From positions 1-64,000 of the forward strand of contig NZ_BAKM01000006.1 of assembly GCF_000614185.1 (NCBI RefSeq): a stretch of 64,000 bases of DNA, read 5' to 3'. The position numbers and the translations under genes were made by a program. Position 1 is the first letter of the stretch. Each line of letters opens with the position of its first letter. The notes below the pieces were generated by a model. That model made no database searches and was not told the origin of the DNA. It saw only the letters and a list, made by a program, of their open reading frames with translations. Below are positions 55,487 through 64,000 of this stretch, piece after piece. The DNA comes from Phocaeicola sartorii JCM 17136 = DSM 21941 (GTDB lineage Bacteria > Bacteroidota > Bacteroidia > Bacteroidales > Bacteroidaceae).

Positions 55487-58033
55487 TTATCCACATCTCG
55501 ATGTGCCGCAAGTCTTGCAGATCAGGCATCCTTCTTGATATACAAGTGTCTCGTTGCCACAGTTAGGGCATTTTTGTCCTTCGGCACTGGTGCCATCTGT
55601 TACATATTTTTTCAGTGCGCGTTCTACACCGTTTTTCCATGTGTTGATGTTTTCACTGTCAAGTTGCAAGGAATCTACCAGTTTGATAACACGATCGATA
55701 GGCATCCTCCAGCGAAGTACACCTGAAATTAATTTTGCATAGTTCCAATATTCTTTGTTGAACTTTTCGGACAAACCTTCGATAGTTGTCTTGTATCCGC
55801 GTTTGTTTTCAAACTGGAAGTCATATCGTTTGTTGCCTTCTTCATCAATATTTTTGATGATACGTCCGGTGGTGACAGATTTAGGCAATGAGATACCTTC
55901 TTCGTCATCCTGCAGACCGGTAAAGATCTCGTATGGATGTCCATCCAGCAAGCCGACAAATGCGACCCATTTTTCTTTATTGTTTTGAAAACGTACTACT
56001 TCTGCTTCCAATACTTTGGGACGCACTTCCACTACCGTAGGTGGTTTGCAGGGAGGAAGTTCTTCTTTTTTGTCTTTCTTGTCCTTCTTGGTCGAAAGCA
56101 AGACTCCGGAGCGGGAACCGTCACGATAAACAGTACATCCTTTACATCCTGAACGCCACGCTTCTACGTACAAGCGGTTCACCAAGGCTTCGTCTACGTC
56201 ATTGGGCAGATTGATCGTTACGCTGATGGAATGGTCAACCCATTTCTGGATACGTCCTTGCATTTTTACCTTCATCAGCCAGTCTACATCATTTGATGTA
56301 GCTTTATAATAAGGTGACTTTTCTACCAGGTCATCAATTTCTTCTTGCGTATAACGTTTGGTGGGATCGTAACCGTTTATTGTCATCCATTCCATAAATT
56401 TATGGTGGAATACAATATATTCCTCAAATGCATCTCCTGTTTCATCTACAAAATCCACATGGGTCTGAGGATCATTCGGATTGACTTTTCTTCTACGTTT
56501 ATATACCGGCATAAATACCGGTTCTATGCCGGAAGTGGTCTGAGTCATCAGGCTGGTAGTTCCGGTGGGGGCGATGGTCAGGCAGGCGATATTACGTCGT
56601 CCGTACTTTTTCATCTCCTCATACAGTTCGGGATCAGCATCTTTCAGGCGGTTGATGAACGGATTATTTATTTCCCGTTCACTGTCATAGATAGCGAAGG
56701 CTCCACGTTCTTTCGCCATGTTGACAGACGAGCGATAGGCCTCCAGTGCGATCGTTTTATGTACTTGTTCGGAGAATTCCGTTGCTTCTTCCGTTCCGTA
56801 ACGTAATCCCATAGCGGCAAGCATGTCACCTTCTGCTGTGATACCTACACCGGTACGTCTGCCTTGTCCGCTCTTCTTATAAATTTTTTCCCATAAATGT
56901 TTCTCCGCTTCTTTTACTTCCCCGCTTTCAGGATCGGAATCGATTTTAGACATGATCTTCTCGATTTTTTCCAATTCCAGATCAATGATGTCGTCCATAA
57001 TGCGCTGGGCCAATGCTACATGCTTTTTGAACAGGTCGAAGTCAAAGTAAGCATCCTTTGTATAAGGATTTACCACGTATGAGTATAAGTTGATAGCTAA
57101 TAAGCGACAGGAATCGTAGGGGCACAAGGGGATTTCACCACATGGGTTGGTGGAAACTGTACGATATCCTAAATCGGCATAACAGTCAGGTACGGATTCA
57201 CGGATGATGGTATCCCAGAATAACACACCGGGTTCGGCTGATTTCCATGCGTTATGGACAATCTTCTTCCATAAAGCAGAAGCGTCAATATTTTTGGTGA
57301 AAACAGGTTGGTCTGAATCTACCGGATATTGTTGTGTGTAAGGGGTGCCATTAACAGCTGCCTGCATGAAGGCATCATCTAGTTTTACGGATACATTGGC
57401 ACCGGTTACTTTGCCTTCGGTCATTTTGGCGTCAATAAAAGCTTCCGAGTCCGGATGCTTGATGGATACGCTTAACATTAATGCACCACGACGTCCGTCT
57501 TGTGCCACTTCGCGTGTGGAATTGGAATAACGTTCCATGAAAGGAACCAGTCCGGTCGAGGTCAGTGCTGAGTTCTTGACCGGGGAGCCTTTAGGACGTA
57601 TATGAGACAAGTCATGTCCTACACCACCACGACGTTTCATTAATTGTACTTGTTCTTCGTCAATGCGGATAATAGCTCCGTATGAATCAGCGGCTCCGTC
57701 AATTCCGATAACAAAGCAGTTCGATAAAGAGGCCACTTGAAAGTCGTTTCCGATACCTGTCATGGGGCTGCCTTGTGGAACAATGTACTTAAAGTGATCC
57801 AATAGCTCGTAAAGTTGTTGTGCGCTTAACCCGTTCTTATATTTAGCTTCAATACGGGCTACTTCATTTGCAATGCGCCAATGCATGTCTTCGGGAGACT
57901 TTTCGAAAATGTTCCCGAAAGAATCTTTTACTGCATATTTGTTTACCCAAACCCTTGCAGCAAGTTCATCACCTTTGAAGTATTGTAAAGATGCTTCAAA
58001 GGCTTCGTCGTAGGTGTACGTTTGTCTTTCCAC
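55487..58033 (-). CDS. nrdJ: Adenosylcobalamin-dependent (class II) ribonucleoside-diphosphate reductase
   Basis: 848 residues. Start METQTY-like (MERQTYTYDEAFEASLQYF). Active-site features of the family: SNCFVIG near residue 110, VSTNPCGEIPLCPYDSCRL (NPCGE), the LMKRRGGVGHDLSHIRPKG region, and TIAPTGTTSLMTQTTSGIEP. A C-terminal Zn-ribbon-like CPNCGN...CKTCGTSRCG supplies redox-active cysteines. The enzyme makes deoxyribonucleotides without oxygen using vitamin B12. I looked for a cobalamin riboswitch in the 58034-58376 leader and found none. No frameshift is seen. Confidence 0.95.
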   Translation of the reverse strand: MERQTYTYDEAFEASLQYFKGDELAARVWVNKYAVKDSFGNIFEKSPEDMHWRIANEVARIEAKYKNGLSAQQLYELLDHFKYIVPQGSPMTGIGNDFQVASLSNCFVIGIDGAADSYGAIIRIDEEQVQLMKRRGGVGHDLSHIRPKGSPVKNSALTSTGLVPFMERYSNSTREVAQDGRRGALMLSVSIKHPDSEAFIDAKMTEGKVTGANVSVKLDDAFMQAAVNGTPYTQQYPVDSDQPVFTKNIDASALWKKIVHNAWKSAEPGVLFWDTIIRESVPDCYADLGYRTVSTNPCGEIPLCPYDSCRLLAINLYSYVVNPYTKDAYFDFDLFKKHVALAQRIMDDIIDLELEKIEKIMSKIDSDPESGEVKEAEKHLWEKIYKKSGQGRRTGVGITAEGDMLAAMGLRYGTEEATEFSEQVHKTIALEAYRSSVNMAKERGAFAIYDSEREINNPFINRLKDADPELYEEMKKYGRRNIACLTIAPTGTTSLMTQTTSGIEPVFMPVYKRRRKVNPNDPQTHVDFVDETGDAFEEYIVFHHKFMEWMTINGYDPTKRYTQEEIDDLVEKSPYYKATSNDVDWLMKVKMQGRIQKWVDHSISVTINLPNDVDEALVNRLYVEAWRSGCKGCTVYRDGSRSGVLLSTKKDKKDKKEELPPCKPPTVVEVRPKVLEAEVVRFQNNKEKWVAFVGLLDGHPYEIFTGLQDDEEGISLPKSVTTGRIIKNIDEEGNKRYDFQFENKRGYKTTIEGLSEKFNKEYWNYAKLISGVLRWRMPIDRVIKLVDSLQLDSENINTWKNGVERALKKYVTDGTSAEGQKCPNCGNETLVYQEGCLICKTCGTSRCG

Positions 58034-58354
58034 TTTTATTTTTAGATTTACTATAATATCAATAAGTTGTTTTAGTGTAGAAGCCGCAACTCATTATAAC
58101 AAAAGTTTCGGCAAAGCTATATATGTTTTTCCAATTAACAAAATAAAAAGCGAATAAGTTTTCAACAATTTGAAAGTTGTCCAAAATATTTTGTTAATTC
58201 GTTGATTATCAAAATGTATATATGTTTACTTGTTTGTGAAAGTTTTCTGTTTTGAAAATTTGGAAGAGGAGGATGGAGAATTAAATAGCTGAAAAGATTC
58301 AATCCTCGGCATATATTATTTTGCGGAAAAAGCATTATTACTCTTTTCTTTTTT
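58034..58354. other. AT-rich divergent intergenic region between nrdJ and the nitroreductase
   Basis: A/T-rich, with several short direct elements (GTTGT, TTTTGAAA) but no supported gene, riboswitch or long repeat. Confidence 0.4.
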
Positions 58355-58362
58355 TATCTTTG
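58355..58362 (+). promoter_or_regulatory. -7 box of the nitroreductase gene
   Basis: TATCTTTG matches TAnnTTTG, 14 bp before ATG 58377. Confidence 0.55.
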
Positions 58363-58376
58363 CAAGAAAAATATAT

Positions 58377-59117
58377 ATGGAAACAATAAAGAATAGACGG
58401 ACAATCCGTAAATATAAGCAAGAAGATATTCCTGTTTCTTTGTTAAATGATTTGCTTGAAAAAGCATTCCGTGCTTCTACGATGGGGAATATGCAGTTGT
58501 ATAGTGTGATTGTAACCCGCGATAAGCAGATGAAAGAGAGATTGGCACCTGCTCATTTTAATCAGCCGATGGTAACTGGTGCTCCGGTTGTACTGACTTT
58601 TTGCGCGGATTTCAACCGTTTTAGCAAATGGTGCAGAGAACGTAAGGCGGAACCAGGTTATGACAATCCCATTTCTTTTCTGAATGCTGTTACGGATACA
58701 TTGCTTGTGACCCAGAACTTTTGTACATTGGCAGAGGAGCATGGGTTAGGTATTTGTTATTTGGGAACCACGATTTATAATCCTGATCAAATCATTGACA
58801 TTCTCCAGCTGCCGGAATTGGTCATGCCGGTAGCTACTATTACGGTAGGATATCCGGATGAATATCCTCCACAAGTCGATCGTCTTCCCATAGAAGGTAT
58901 TTTGCATGAAGAAATATATCATGATTATACAAAAGAGGATATTGATCGTATCTATAGATATAAAGAATCACTTCCGGAAAATCATCGGTTTATTAAAGAA
59001 AACGACAAGGAAACATTGGCTCAAGTGTTTACTGAGGTCAGATACAAGAAGTCGGATAATGAGTATATGTCTGCAACGTTAAAAGAAACCTTGAAAAAGC
59101 AGGGGTTTGAAAAATAA
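58377..59117 (+). CDS. Nitroreductase-family NAD(P)H oxidoreductase (NfsA-like)
   Basis: 246 residues. FMN-binding signature at the start (IKNRRTIRKYKQEDIPVSLLNDLLEKAFRASTMGNMQLY). LAEEHGLGICYLGTTIYNPDQI is followed by PELVMPVATITVGYPDEYP, the usual dimeric nitroreductase core, and a C-terminal extension of about 50 residues (DIDRIYRYKESLPENHRF...) typical of the NfsA/FRP group. It would reduce nitroaromatics or quinones using FMN; the natural substrate is unknown. Convergent with dnaA across a shared terminator. Confidence 0.88.
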   Translation: METIKNRRTIRKYKQEDIPVSLLNDLLEKAFRASTMGNMQLYSVIVTRDKQMKERLAPAHFNQPMVTGAPVVLTFCADFNRFSKWCRERKAEPGYDNPISFLNAVTDTLLVTQNFCTLAEEHGLGICYLGTTIYNPDQIIDILQLPELVMPVATITVGYPDEYPPQVDRLPIEGILHEEIYHDYTKEDIDRIYRYKESLPENHRFIKENDKETLAQVFTEVRYKKSDNEYMSATLKETLKKQGFEK

Positions 59118-59147
59118 GTTGCCGAGGGCTTTAAATCTTTAAAAATG

Positions 59148-59191
59148 CAGAGGTGTGCAGAGAGAAATAAAGAACTCTCTGCACACCTCTG
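59148..59191. terminator. Bidirectional terminator between the nitroreductase and dnaA
   Basis: CAGAGGTGTGCAGAGAG (59148-59164) pairs perfectly with CTCTCTGCACACCTCTG (59175-59191), a 17-bp stem. It lies just past the dnaA stop on the minus strand. Confidence 0.85.
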
Positions 59192-59196
59192 TGGTT

Positions 59197-60606
59197 TTAT
59201 TTTCTTTTGAGGGAAGCTTCAATTTCCTCAATGTTCGCTTTAAATGCTTTGTCAACCTCCACTTGGTCCTTTACTATTTTACAAGCGTGTAATACGGTCG
59301 CGTGGTCTTTATTGCCTATTAATTGACCAATCTTGGAAGAAGAGGATTCTGTATGCTTCTTTGCCAGATACATAGCCACCTGGCGTACTTGCACTACTTC
59401 TCTTTTTCTGGTTTTGGTATGGATGGCAGATTCTTCTATCTCGTAATGGCTGCATACTTTCTGTATGATATCTTCCACTGTGACAGGTTTGCTCTTTTCG
59501 CAGCAGCGTACCGCTTTTCGTACAATCCTTTCTGCCAGATCCAAATCGACATCACGCTTGAAGATAATGGACTGGGCCAATAGCGAATTGATGATACCTT
59601 CTAATTCACGAACACTTTCATTTACGTTTTCAGCAATATAATTGATTACAGTTTCCGGTATATTCAAGCCGTCGCGACGTATTTTGTTACGTAGGATATT
59701 CTTTCTTAATTCTACATCCGGTTTTTCCAATTCAGCCACTAAGCCCCATTTGAAACGGGTCAGAAGACGTTCTTCCATACCTTGTAGCATTACCGGTGCG
59801 CGGTCGGAAGTCAGGATAAGCTGCTTGCCGTTCTGGTGCAGATGGTTGAAGATGTGGAAGAACGTGTTCTGGGTTTTGGTTACTCCGGCGAATTCCTGAA
59901 TATCATCAATAATCAAAACATCTATGGTTTGATAAAAGCTGATGAAATCGTTGAAATGATTGGTGCGTACAGAGTCGGTATATTGCACTTGAAACAGATG
60001 TGCTGATACGTATAATACTCTTTTTTCAGGATATAATTCCTTGATGCGGGTACCGATAGCGTTGGTCAGGTGGGTTTTGCCCACACCGGATGGTCCATAC
60101 AAAAACAATGGGTTGAATGTTTTTGCCGGATTTTTAGCTACAGTTTCTCCTACCGTCCGTGAGAACTCATTGCTGTTCCCTTTTATGAAATTCTCAAAGT
60201 TATAATTTGGATTCAAATGTGGATCCAAATCTTGAGGAGCCGGTGCCTGCATGGGATTGGGCGCCTTGTTGCCATCTCGTATAACTGTTTGTGCGGGTAG
60301 TGCTGACGAGCGTTTGCTCCCCTCCATGTTAACAGTTATATGATTCGTTTTATCGGTCAAGATACAATACATGAGCTGCGTTCCTTCCCCAATTTCTTTA
60401 TATAGGGCGGCGCGCAGCAAGTCCACAAACTTTTCTTCTAAAAATTCATAGAAGAAAGGGCTGGGGACACCAATTGTCAGTGCCTTGTCCTCGTATTTAA
60501 GCGGTACGATGGGCTCAAACCACGTTTTAAAGGTCGTTTCCGGTACGTTGTCTCTGATAATGTTCAGACAGCGCCCCCATAAAACGACGTGATCGTTTTC
60601 AATCAT
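59197..60606 (-). CDS. dnaA: Chromosomal replication initiator protein DnaA
   Basis: 469 residues from ATG 60606 ([20 protein letters not shown]); three codons upstream another ATG exists. Domain I at about 1-90, a variable linker with many Pro/Gln ([25 protein letters not shown]), then domain III: Walker [16 protein letters not shown], Walker [14 protein letters not shown], sensor and arginine finger ([31 protein letters not shown]). Domain IV has the DnaA-box-binding helix [14 protein letters not shown]. It opens the origin and also regulates transcription. In Bacteroidales dnaA often opens the genome numbering, so the origin may be near. Confidence 0.97.
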   Translation of the reverse strand: MIENDHVVLWGRCLNIIRDNVPETTFKTWFEPIVPLKYEDKALTIGVPSPFFYEFLEEKFVDLLRAALYKEIGEGTQLMYCILTDKTNHITVNMEGSKRSSALPAQTVIRDGNKAPNPMQAPAPQDLDPHLNPNYNFENFIKGNSNEFSRTVGETVAKNPAKTFNPLFLYGPSGVGKTHLTNAIGTRIKELYPEKRVLYVSAHLFQVQYTDSVRTNHFNDFISFYQTIDVLIIDDIQEFAGVTKTQNTFFHIFNHLHQNGKQLILTSDRAPVMLQGMEERLLTRFKWGLVAELEKPDVELRKNILRNKIRRDGLNIPETVINYIAENVNESVRELEGIINSLLAQSIIFKRDVDLDLAERIVRKAVRCCEKSKPVTVEDIIQKVCSHYEIEESAIHTKTRKREVVQVRQVAMYLAKKHTESSSSKIGQLIGNKDHATVLHACKIVKDQVEVDKAFKANIEEIEASLKRK

Positions 60607-60943
60607 ATGAAACATTTATTATAAAAAGCGAAACTTCTACAGTGCAAATTTCGAAATGAATTTCTGAAAAAACAAATCGCTTTTTTCTTGCTTTTTATTT
60701 TTAAAGAGTAATCTCTTTAGTTTCAGTAACTTATAAAAACCCTTATCTAAAGGATTCTGAAACATCTTTTTTATTTGATAATTGACTGATTTCTAGTTGA
60801 CTATCATTTAAAATAAGCTTTTATTTATTTTAAATGAAATAAGTCTACATAGCATTTCTGCCCTATTTGCAGTCATTTACTGAAAAATGGTAAGAAAATG
60901 GTTTTGTGGACTTATTTAGAATCTTTTTAAATTGATAAATTTG
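60607..60943. other. AT-rich region upstream of dnaA with paired inverted repeats
   Basis: No gene. It holds a perfect 12-bp hairpin CATTTAAAATAA (60805-60816) / TTATTTTAAATG (60825-60836). A 13-bp inverted repeat with one mismatch, AAATAAGTCTACA (60837-60849) / TGTGGACTTATTT (60905-60917), reads as AAATAAGTCCACA on the other strand, loosely resembling part of a DnaA box (CCACA). No canonical TTATNCACA is present. A role in origin function or dnaA regulation is conjecture. Confidence 0.45.
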
Positions 60944-61831
60944 TTACTTGTCTTTCTTGCCAAACAAGGAGAAGTGTACATAACGTTTAGGATGCGCTTT
61001 CAAATCCTCCAATAATGTTGCGGCATTTGCTGTCGTCGCACTCAGATTTTGGTAGAGGGCAGGATCATTGAATAGCAATCCGATGCTGTTATCCTTGCGG
61101 TTAAGCTTTTCTGTCAGCATTTGTACATTATATAAAGTAGAATCCACCTTATTGAAGGTTGAAGCATAATCAATCCCTTTCAAGTTGTCACTGATAACAA
61201 GGAAATTATCGGCAATTGTGTTTAGTTTCCCTGTGAGTTGCGGAAAATCCTTTTGCATTAATATATTTAATTGGCGTGTTGCCACGTCCAGATTGGCCGT
61301 CAGTTTTTCTGCATTGTGTAGAGTTGCACCCAATGCAGGGTCAGCCAATATTTTGTTTAATGAGTGCAGGATAGAGTCCATTTTAGGCAACATCTGCTCT
61401 ATTTGAGGGACTAACTTTTCTTCTGCGGCTCCCATAAGTCCGGCATTGGTCTTACCGGGCAGTGTGTCACCCGGTTGATAGTATTCTGTAGAATGAAAGT
61501 TAAGGAGTAGGTTCATTTTCACCGTCCCCAGCATTTCTGTAACTAATTCTCCTGCACTTCCTTTGGGAATACGCATTTCCTTGTCCACTTCCACTTCTAC
61601 TGTGACATGTCCCGGTTTGGCATAGTTGTAATTGATGCTTCTCACCGTGCCCACTTTGTAACCATTGGCAAAGACGGGGCTTGATCCGGCTAATCCGTTT
61701 ATATTTGTATATTCTACATAATAGTAGTTGGCAGATTGGAACATATTTATTCCTTTCAGGTAGTTTATACCAAAGATCAGCATAGCCAATGCGGTAATGC
61801 CTATTAATCCTATTTTTACCTCTTTTGTCAT
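60944..61831 (-). CDS. MlaD/MCE-family lipid-transport substrate-binding protein
   Basis: 295 residues. One N-terminal membrane anchor (VKIGLIGITALAMLIFGINYL) is followed by an MCE domain (YYYVEYTNINGLAGSSPVFANGYKVGTVRSINY, then VEVEVDKEMRIPKGSAGELVTEMLGTVKMNLLL). A long coiled, helical C-terminal half (LTANLDVATRQLNILMQKDFPQ...) follows. MCE proteins form hexameric rings that ferry phospholipids between membranes with an ABC transporter. MlaE/MlaF partners are not adjacent. It lies 21 bp after the amidase gene on the same strand, and the two are likely co-transcribed. Confidence 0.9.
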   Translation of the reverse strand: MTKEVKIGLIGITALAMLIFGINYLKGINMFQSANYYYVEYTNINGLAGSSPVFANGYKVGTVRSINYNYAKPGHVTVEVEVDKEMRIPKGSAGELVTEMLGTVKMNLLLNFHSTEYYQPGDTLPGKTNAGLMGAAEEKLVPQIEQMLPKMDSILHSLNKILADPALGATLHNAEKLTANLDVATRQLNILMQKDFPQLTGKLNTIADNFLVISDNLKGIDYASTFNKVDSTLYNVQMLTEKLNRKDNSIGLLFNDPALYQNLSATTANAATLLEDLKAHPKRYVHFSLFGKKDK

Positions 61832-61852
61832 TTCAATTATACCTTTTATATA

Positions 61853-63082
61853 TTATCTATTCTTTTTAAATTCTTTGATGGCTTCGTTTACATTCATCTT
61901 CTCTCCATTTTTGAAAGCGATAATGAAAGCGTCCTTAAACTTAGGAGTAATATTACGTTTCATACGTAGGATTTTATTATAGTCGGTACTTTCTCCGTAA
62001 GTATATTTATAAAGTCCTTTTTCGCGATAATAGCTGACAGGTGATACACCTTTCAACTGCTTGCTTCCTTTGGGTAATACTTTGTTTGATACCAGAATCT
62101 GTATTTTGAATACAGGCTTGGCAGATGTCCGGGCTTGGATGTCTGTCGCTGTTTTCCGCGTGGCGGGCAGAGGATTTCTGGCAACTTTGTCAGATTCCGT
62201 TGCAGTGTCAGGCTCCGCTGTTTGTTCTTCTGCCGTTGATTCTTCCGGTTTGTTTTCCGGTTCCGGCAAGTCTTGTTCTTGTACTCTGCTGCGACTGGCG
62301 GGGGCGTCATGTTCACGTTTGTAGTTGAGGAACGCTTTATAAATACTGTTGGACAAGGTTGTCGTTCCGGCATCGGATAGCAGATATTGTTCTTCATCCG
62401 GTGTCGAGATATAGCCTAATTCCACCAAAACGCTGGGCATGGAAGTGGCACGTAGAACTAGAAATCCGGCTTGATGTACCCCTTTGTCTATCCGCTTGGC
62501 TGTGCTCTTGAATTGTTTTTGGATAAGAGTGGCTAATTTTACACTCTTCTCCATATTTTTGTCTTGTACAAACTCAAAAATAATATAGCTTTCAGAAGAG
62601 TTCGGATTGAATCCCGCGTAACGTTGCTTGTAATTATCCTCTATTAGGATAACCGAGTTTTCCTTTTTGGCAACTTCCAGATTCTCTTCAGTACGGTGGA
62701 GTCCTAATGTATAAGTTTCTGTTCCCCGTACAGTTCTTCCACGGGCTACAGAATTGGTGTGTATGGAGATGAATAAATCCGCCTTGGCATTATTGGCTAT
62801 TTGTGCACGACGGTCTAAAGGGATAAAGACATCTGTCTTCCGGGTATATATCACCTTTACATCATTACAGTTGTTTTGGATTAACCGGCCTACCTTCAGT
62901 GCTACATTCAGATTGATATTCTTTTCTTTTCCACGTCTGCCGACGGCACCAGGATCATGTCCGCCATGACCGGGATCAATGACGACTACAAAATCCTTTC
63001 CCTTTGCCGCCAGGCAGAAACAGGGGAGGACCAGCCACAGGCTACACAACAGGAATATTATTTTAAGTCTATCGGTTTTCAT
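61853..63082 (-). CDS. N-acetylmuramoyl-L-alanine amidase
   Basis: 409 residues from ATG 63082 with a signal peptide (MKTDRLKIIFLLCSLWLVLPCFCLAA). Amidase_3 residues: VVIDPGHGGHDPGAVG (zinc His), NLNVALKVGRLI, DLFISIHTNS (zinc His), NYKQRYAGFNPNSSESYIIF, and VLVELGYIS with the catalytic glutamate. After about residue 240 comes a Pro/Glu/Thr linker (SRVQEQDLPEPENKPEESTA) and a C-terminal segment (KPVFKIQILVSNKVLPKGSKQLKG) that resembles a short SPOR-like fold. It cleaves the amide bond between MurNAc and the stem peptide in the periplasm during cell separation. The longer frame upstream was rejected because it lacks a signal. Confidence 0.92.
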   Translation of the reverse strand: MKTDRLKIIFLLCSLWLVLPCFCLAAKGKDFVVVIDPGHGGHDPGAVGRRGKEKNINLNVALKVGRLIQNNCNDVKVIYTRKTDVFIPLDRRAQIANNAKADLFISIHTNSVARGRTVRGTETYTLGLHRTEENLEVAKKENSVILIEDNYKQRYAGFNPNSSESYIIFEFVQDKNMEKSVKLATLIQKQFKSTAKRIDKGVHQAGFLVLRATSMPSVLVELGYISTPDEEQYLLSDAGTTTLSNSIYKAFLNYKREHDAPASRSRVQEQDLPEPENKPEESTAEEQTAEPDTATESDKVARNPLPATRKTATDIQARTSAKPVFKIQILVSNKVLPKGSKQLKGVSPVSYYREKGLYKYTYGESTDYNKILRMKRNITPKFKDAFIIAFKNGEKMNVNEAIKEFKKNR

Positions 63083-63239
63083 ATTAATTAAGGTGCAAAT
63101 GTAGCGATTTTTAGTGAAAACTCGGCTTTTGTCTTTAAGTTTTGCGCTTTTTATTCGAAACATGCCACAAAACCCGAAAAATAGACGAGTGTTTGGACTA
63201 AATTCTTTTATTTTGCACTCCAAAATAAATAGTGAAAAG

Positions 63240-64000
63240 ATGGATTTGCTTAAGTTTATGAAGAATTGGACGTTACCTCTGGCTATGCTTGCAGGGGTTA
63301 TCGGCTATTTTGTTTTTGCCAACTTCACTTTTCTGGAGCCGGCAAAGCCATTTATGAACAGGTTGGTTTCTTTTTTAACTCCTGCCCTTATTTTTGCCCA
63401 ATTATTGCTTACATTTTGTAAAATAGAGCCAAAGGAATTAGTTCCTGGAGCATGGCATGGCTGGTTGTTGGCTATTCAAGCCGTTTCTTGTGGCATCATT
63501 GCGCTGTTGTTGATATTTTGTCCGATGGACGAATCTTATAAGGAGATATTTGAGGCGGCTATGGTTTGTTTGATTTGTCCTACTGCCACGGCAGCGGCGG
63601 TGATTACGGGAAAACTGGGTGGAAGTGCTTCCAGTCTGACTACCTATACATTGCTTTCAAATATTTTGGCTGCAATAGCGGTACCTTTGGTCTTTCCATT
63701 GGTTGAGCCGCATGCGGAGGTCACTTTTGGCATTGCTTTTCTTAAGATTTTAAGTAAGGTTTTCCCTTTGTTGCTTGCACCGTTTTTCATCGCTTTATTA
63801 TTTCGTTATTATATTCCCCGAATTCATAATTTTTTACTGGAATATCATACTTTGGCTTTTTACTTATGGGCGGTAGCATTGACCATTGTAATGGGGCAGA
63901 CCACTCGTTCATTGGTTAACAGCACGGCTGATGTAACGGTGGAGATGTTGATTGCTTTTGCCGGTCTGGTTACTTGTTGTTTGCAATTTTATTTTGGTAA
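63240..64000 (+). CDS. Bile acid:sodium symporter family transporter, 3' end off the window
   Basis: From ATG 63240 the frame reads MDLLKFMKNWTLPLAMLAGV and stays open to the right edge (about 253 codons). Hydrophobic helices alternate with short loops. FLTPALIFAQLLLTFCKIEP and LICPTATAAAVITGKLGGSASSLTTYTLLSNIL are the BASS-family motifs (two repeats with conserved Pro/Thr/Ala in the crossing region). The family includes bile-acid and pantothenate/ketoacid sodium symporters; the substrate here is unknown. It is divergent from the amidase gene, with a TATTTTG box near 63210. Confidence 0.85.
   Translation, partial: MDLLKFMKNWTLPLAMLAGVIGYFVFANFTFLEPAKPFMNRLVSFLTPALIFAQLLLTFCKIEPKELVPGAWHGWLLAIQAVSCGIIALLLIFCPMDESYKEIFEAAMVCLICPTATAAAVITGKLGGSASSLTTYTLLSNILAAIAVPLVFPLVEPHAEVTFGIAFLKILSKVFPLLLAPFFIALLFRYYIPRIHNFLLEYHTLAFYLWAVALTIVMGQTTRSLVNSTADVTVEMLIAFAGLVTCCLQFYFG

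Noticed and set aside
55487..55495. Perfect TTATCCACA DnaA box
   Set aside because: A single copy at the nrdJ stop codon; about half an occurrence is expected by chance in 64 kb on two strands, and it has no neighbours.
58034..58376. Possible cobalamin riboswitch upstream of nrdJ
   Set aside because: No B12-box-like GCCACTG or expected stem architecture was seen.

Overview
The window is chromosomal DNA of a gut Bacteroidota, most likely a Phocaeicola/Bacteroides species close to P. vulgatus or P. dorei. Evidence: many genes are preceded by the Bacteroides -7 box TAnnTTTG and most lack a Shine-Dalgarno sequence. The window also holds a SusC/SusD pair, a hybrid two-component system, rprX/rprY, the EF-G2 paralog and class II ribonucleotide reductase. 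dnaA lies at the right, so the segment is probably near the replication origin. Species assignment is inference.

Layout. 1-2.0 kb: remains of a mobile or accessory segment (DUF1016/YhcG nuclease gene with an amber stop, a tyrosine-recombinase tail, an HU-like protein). 2.5-5.3 kb: NigD-like lipoprotein, and an ECF sigma factor with its membrane partner. 5.4-11.2 kb: housekeeping genes (rpe, comEC, nrnA, DUF4827 lipoprotein, glmM). 11.7-37.8 kb: a complete glucuronoarabinoxylan utilisation locus. 38-64 kb: core genes (hemW, EF-G2, rprXY, marR, rpsF-rpsR-rplI, acyl-CoA synthetase, mtaB, a glycosyltransferase, a radical SAM gene, folB, an AsmA protein, nrdJ, a nitroreductase, dnaA, mlaD-like, an amidase, and a bile-acid/sodium symporter cut by the right edge).

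Xylan locus. Unit 1 is an MFS symporter, a GH10 xylanase lipoprotein and a cytoplasmic GH43. Unit 2 is a GH43 lipoprotein, SusC and SusD. A hybrid two-component regulator (HTCS) lies on the opposite strand. Unit 3 is a GH43-CBM6-CE1 fusion, a GH43, GH115, GH67 and a CE20-like esterase. Together they would bind xylan at the surface, cut the backbone, remove arabinose, acetyl or feruloyl and (methyl)glucuronic acid side groups, and import the oligomers. All three plus-strand units carry TGTAAC-type direct repeats with a 21-bp period, ending 37-38 bp upstream of a TAnnTTTG box. This is probably the binding site of the HTCS and is the most interesting regulatory signal here.

Sequence quality. Ten genes, including the adjacent ribosomal protein genes rpsF and rpsR, are broken by single-base frameshifts (eleven in all), most of them in short homopolymers. 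Because rpsF and rpsR are needed for growth, most of these breaks are probably sequencing or assembly errors. They are annotated as frameshifted coding regions.
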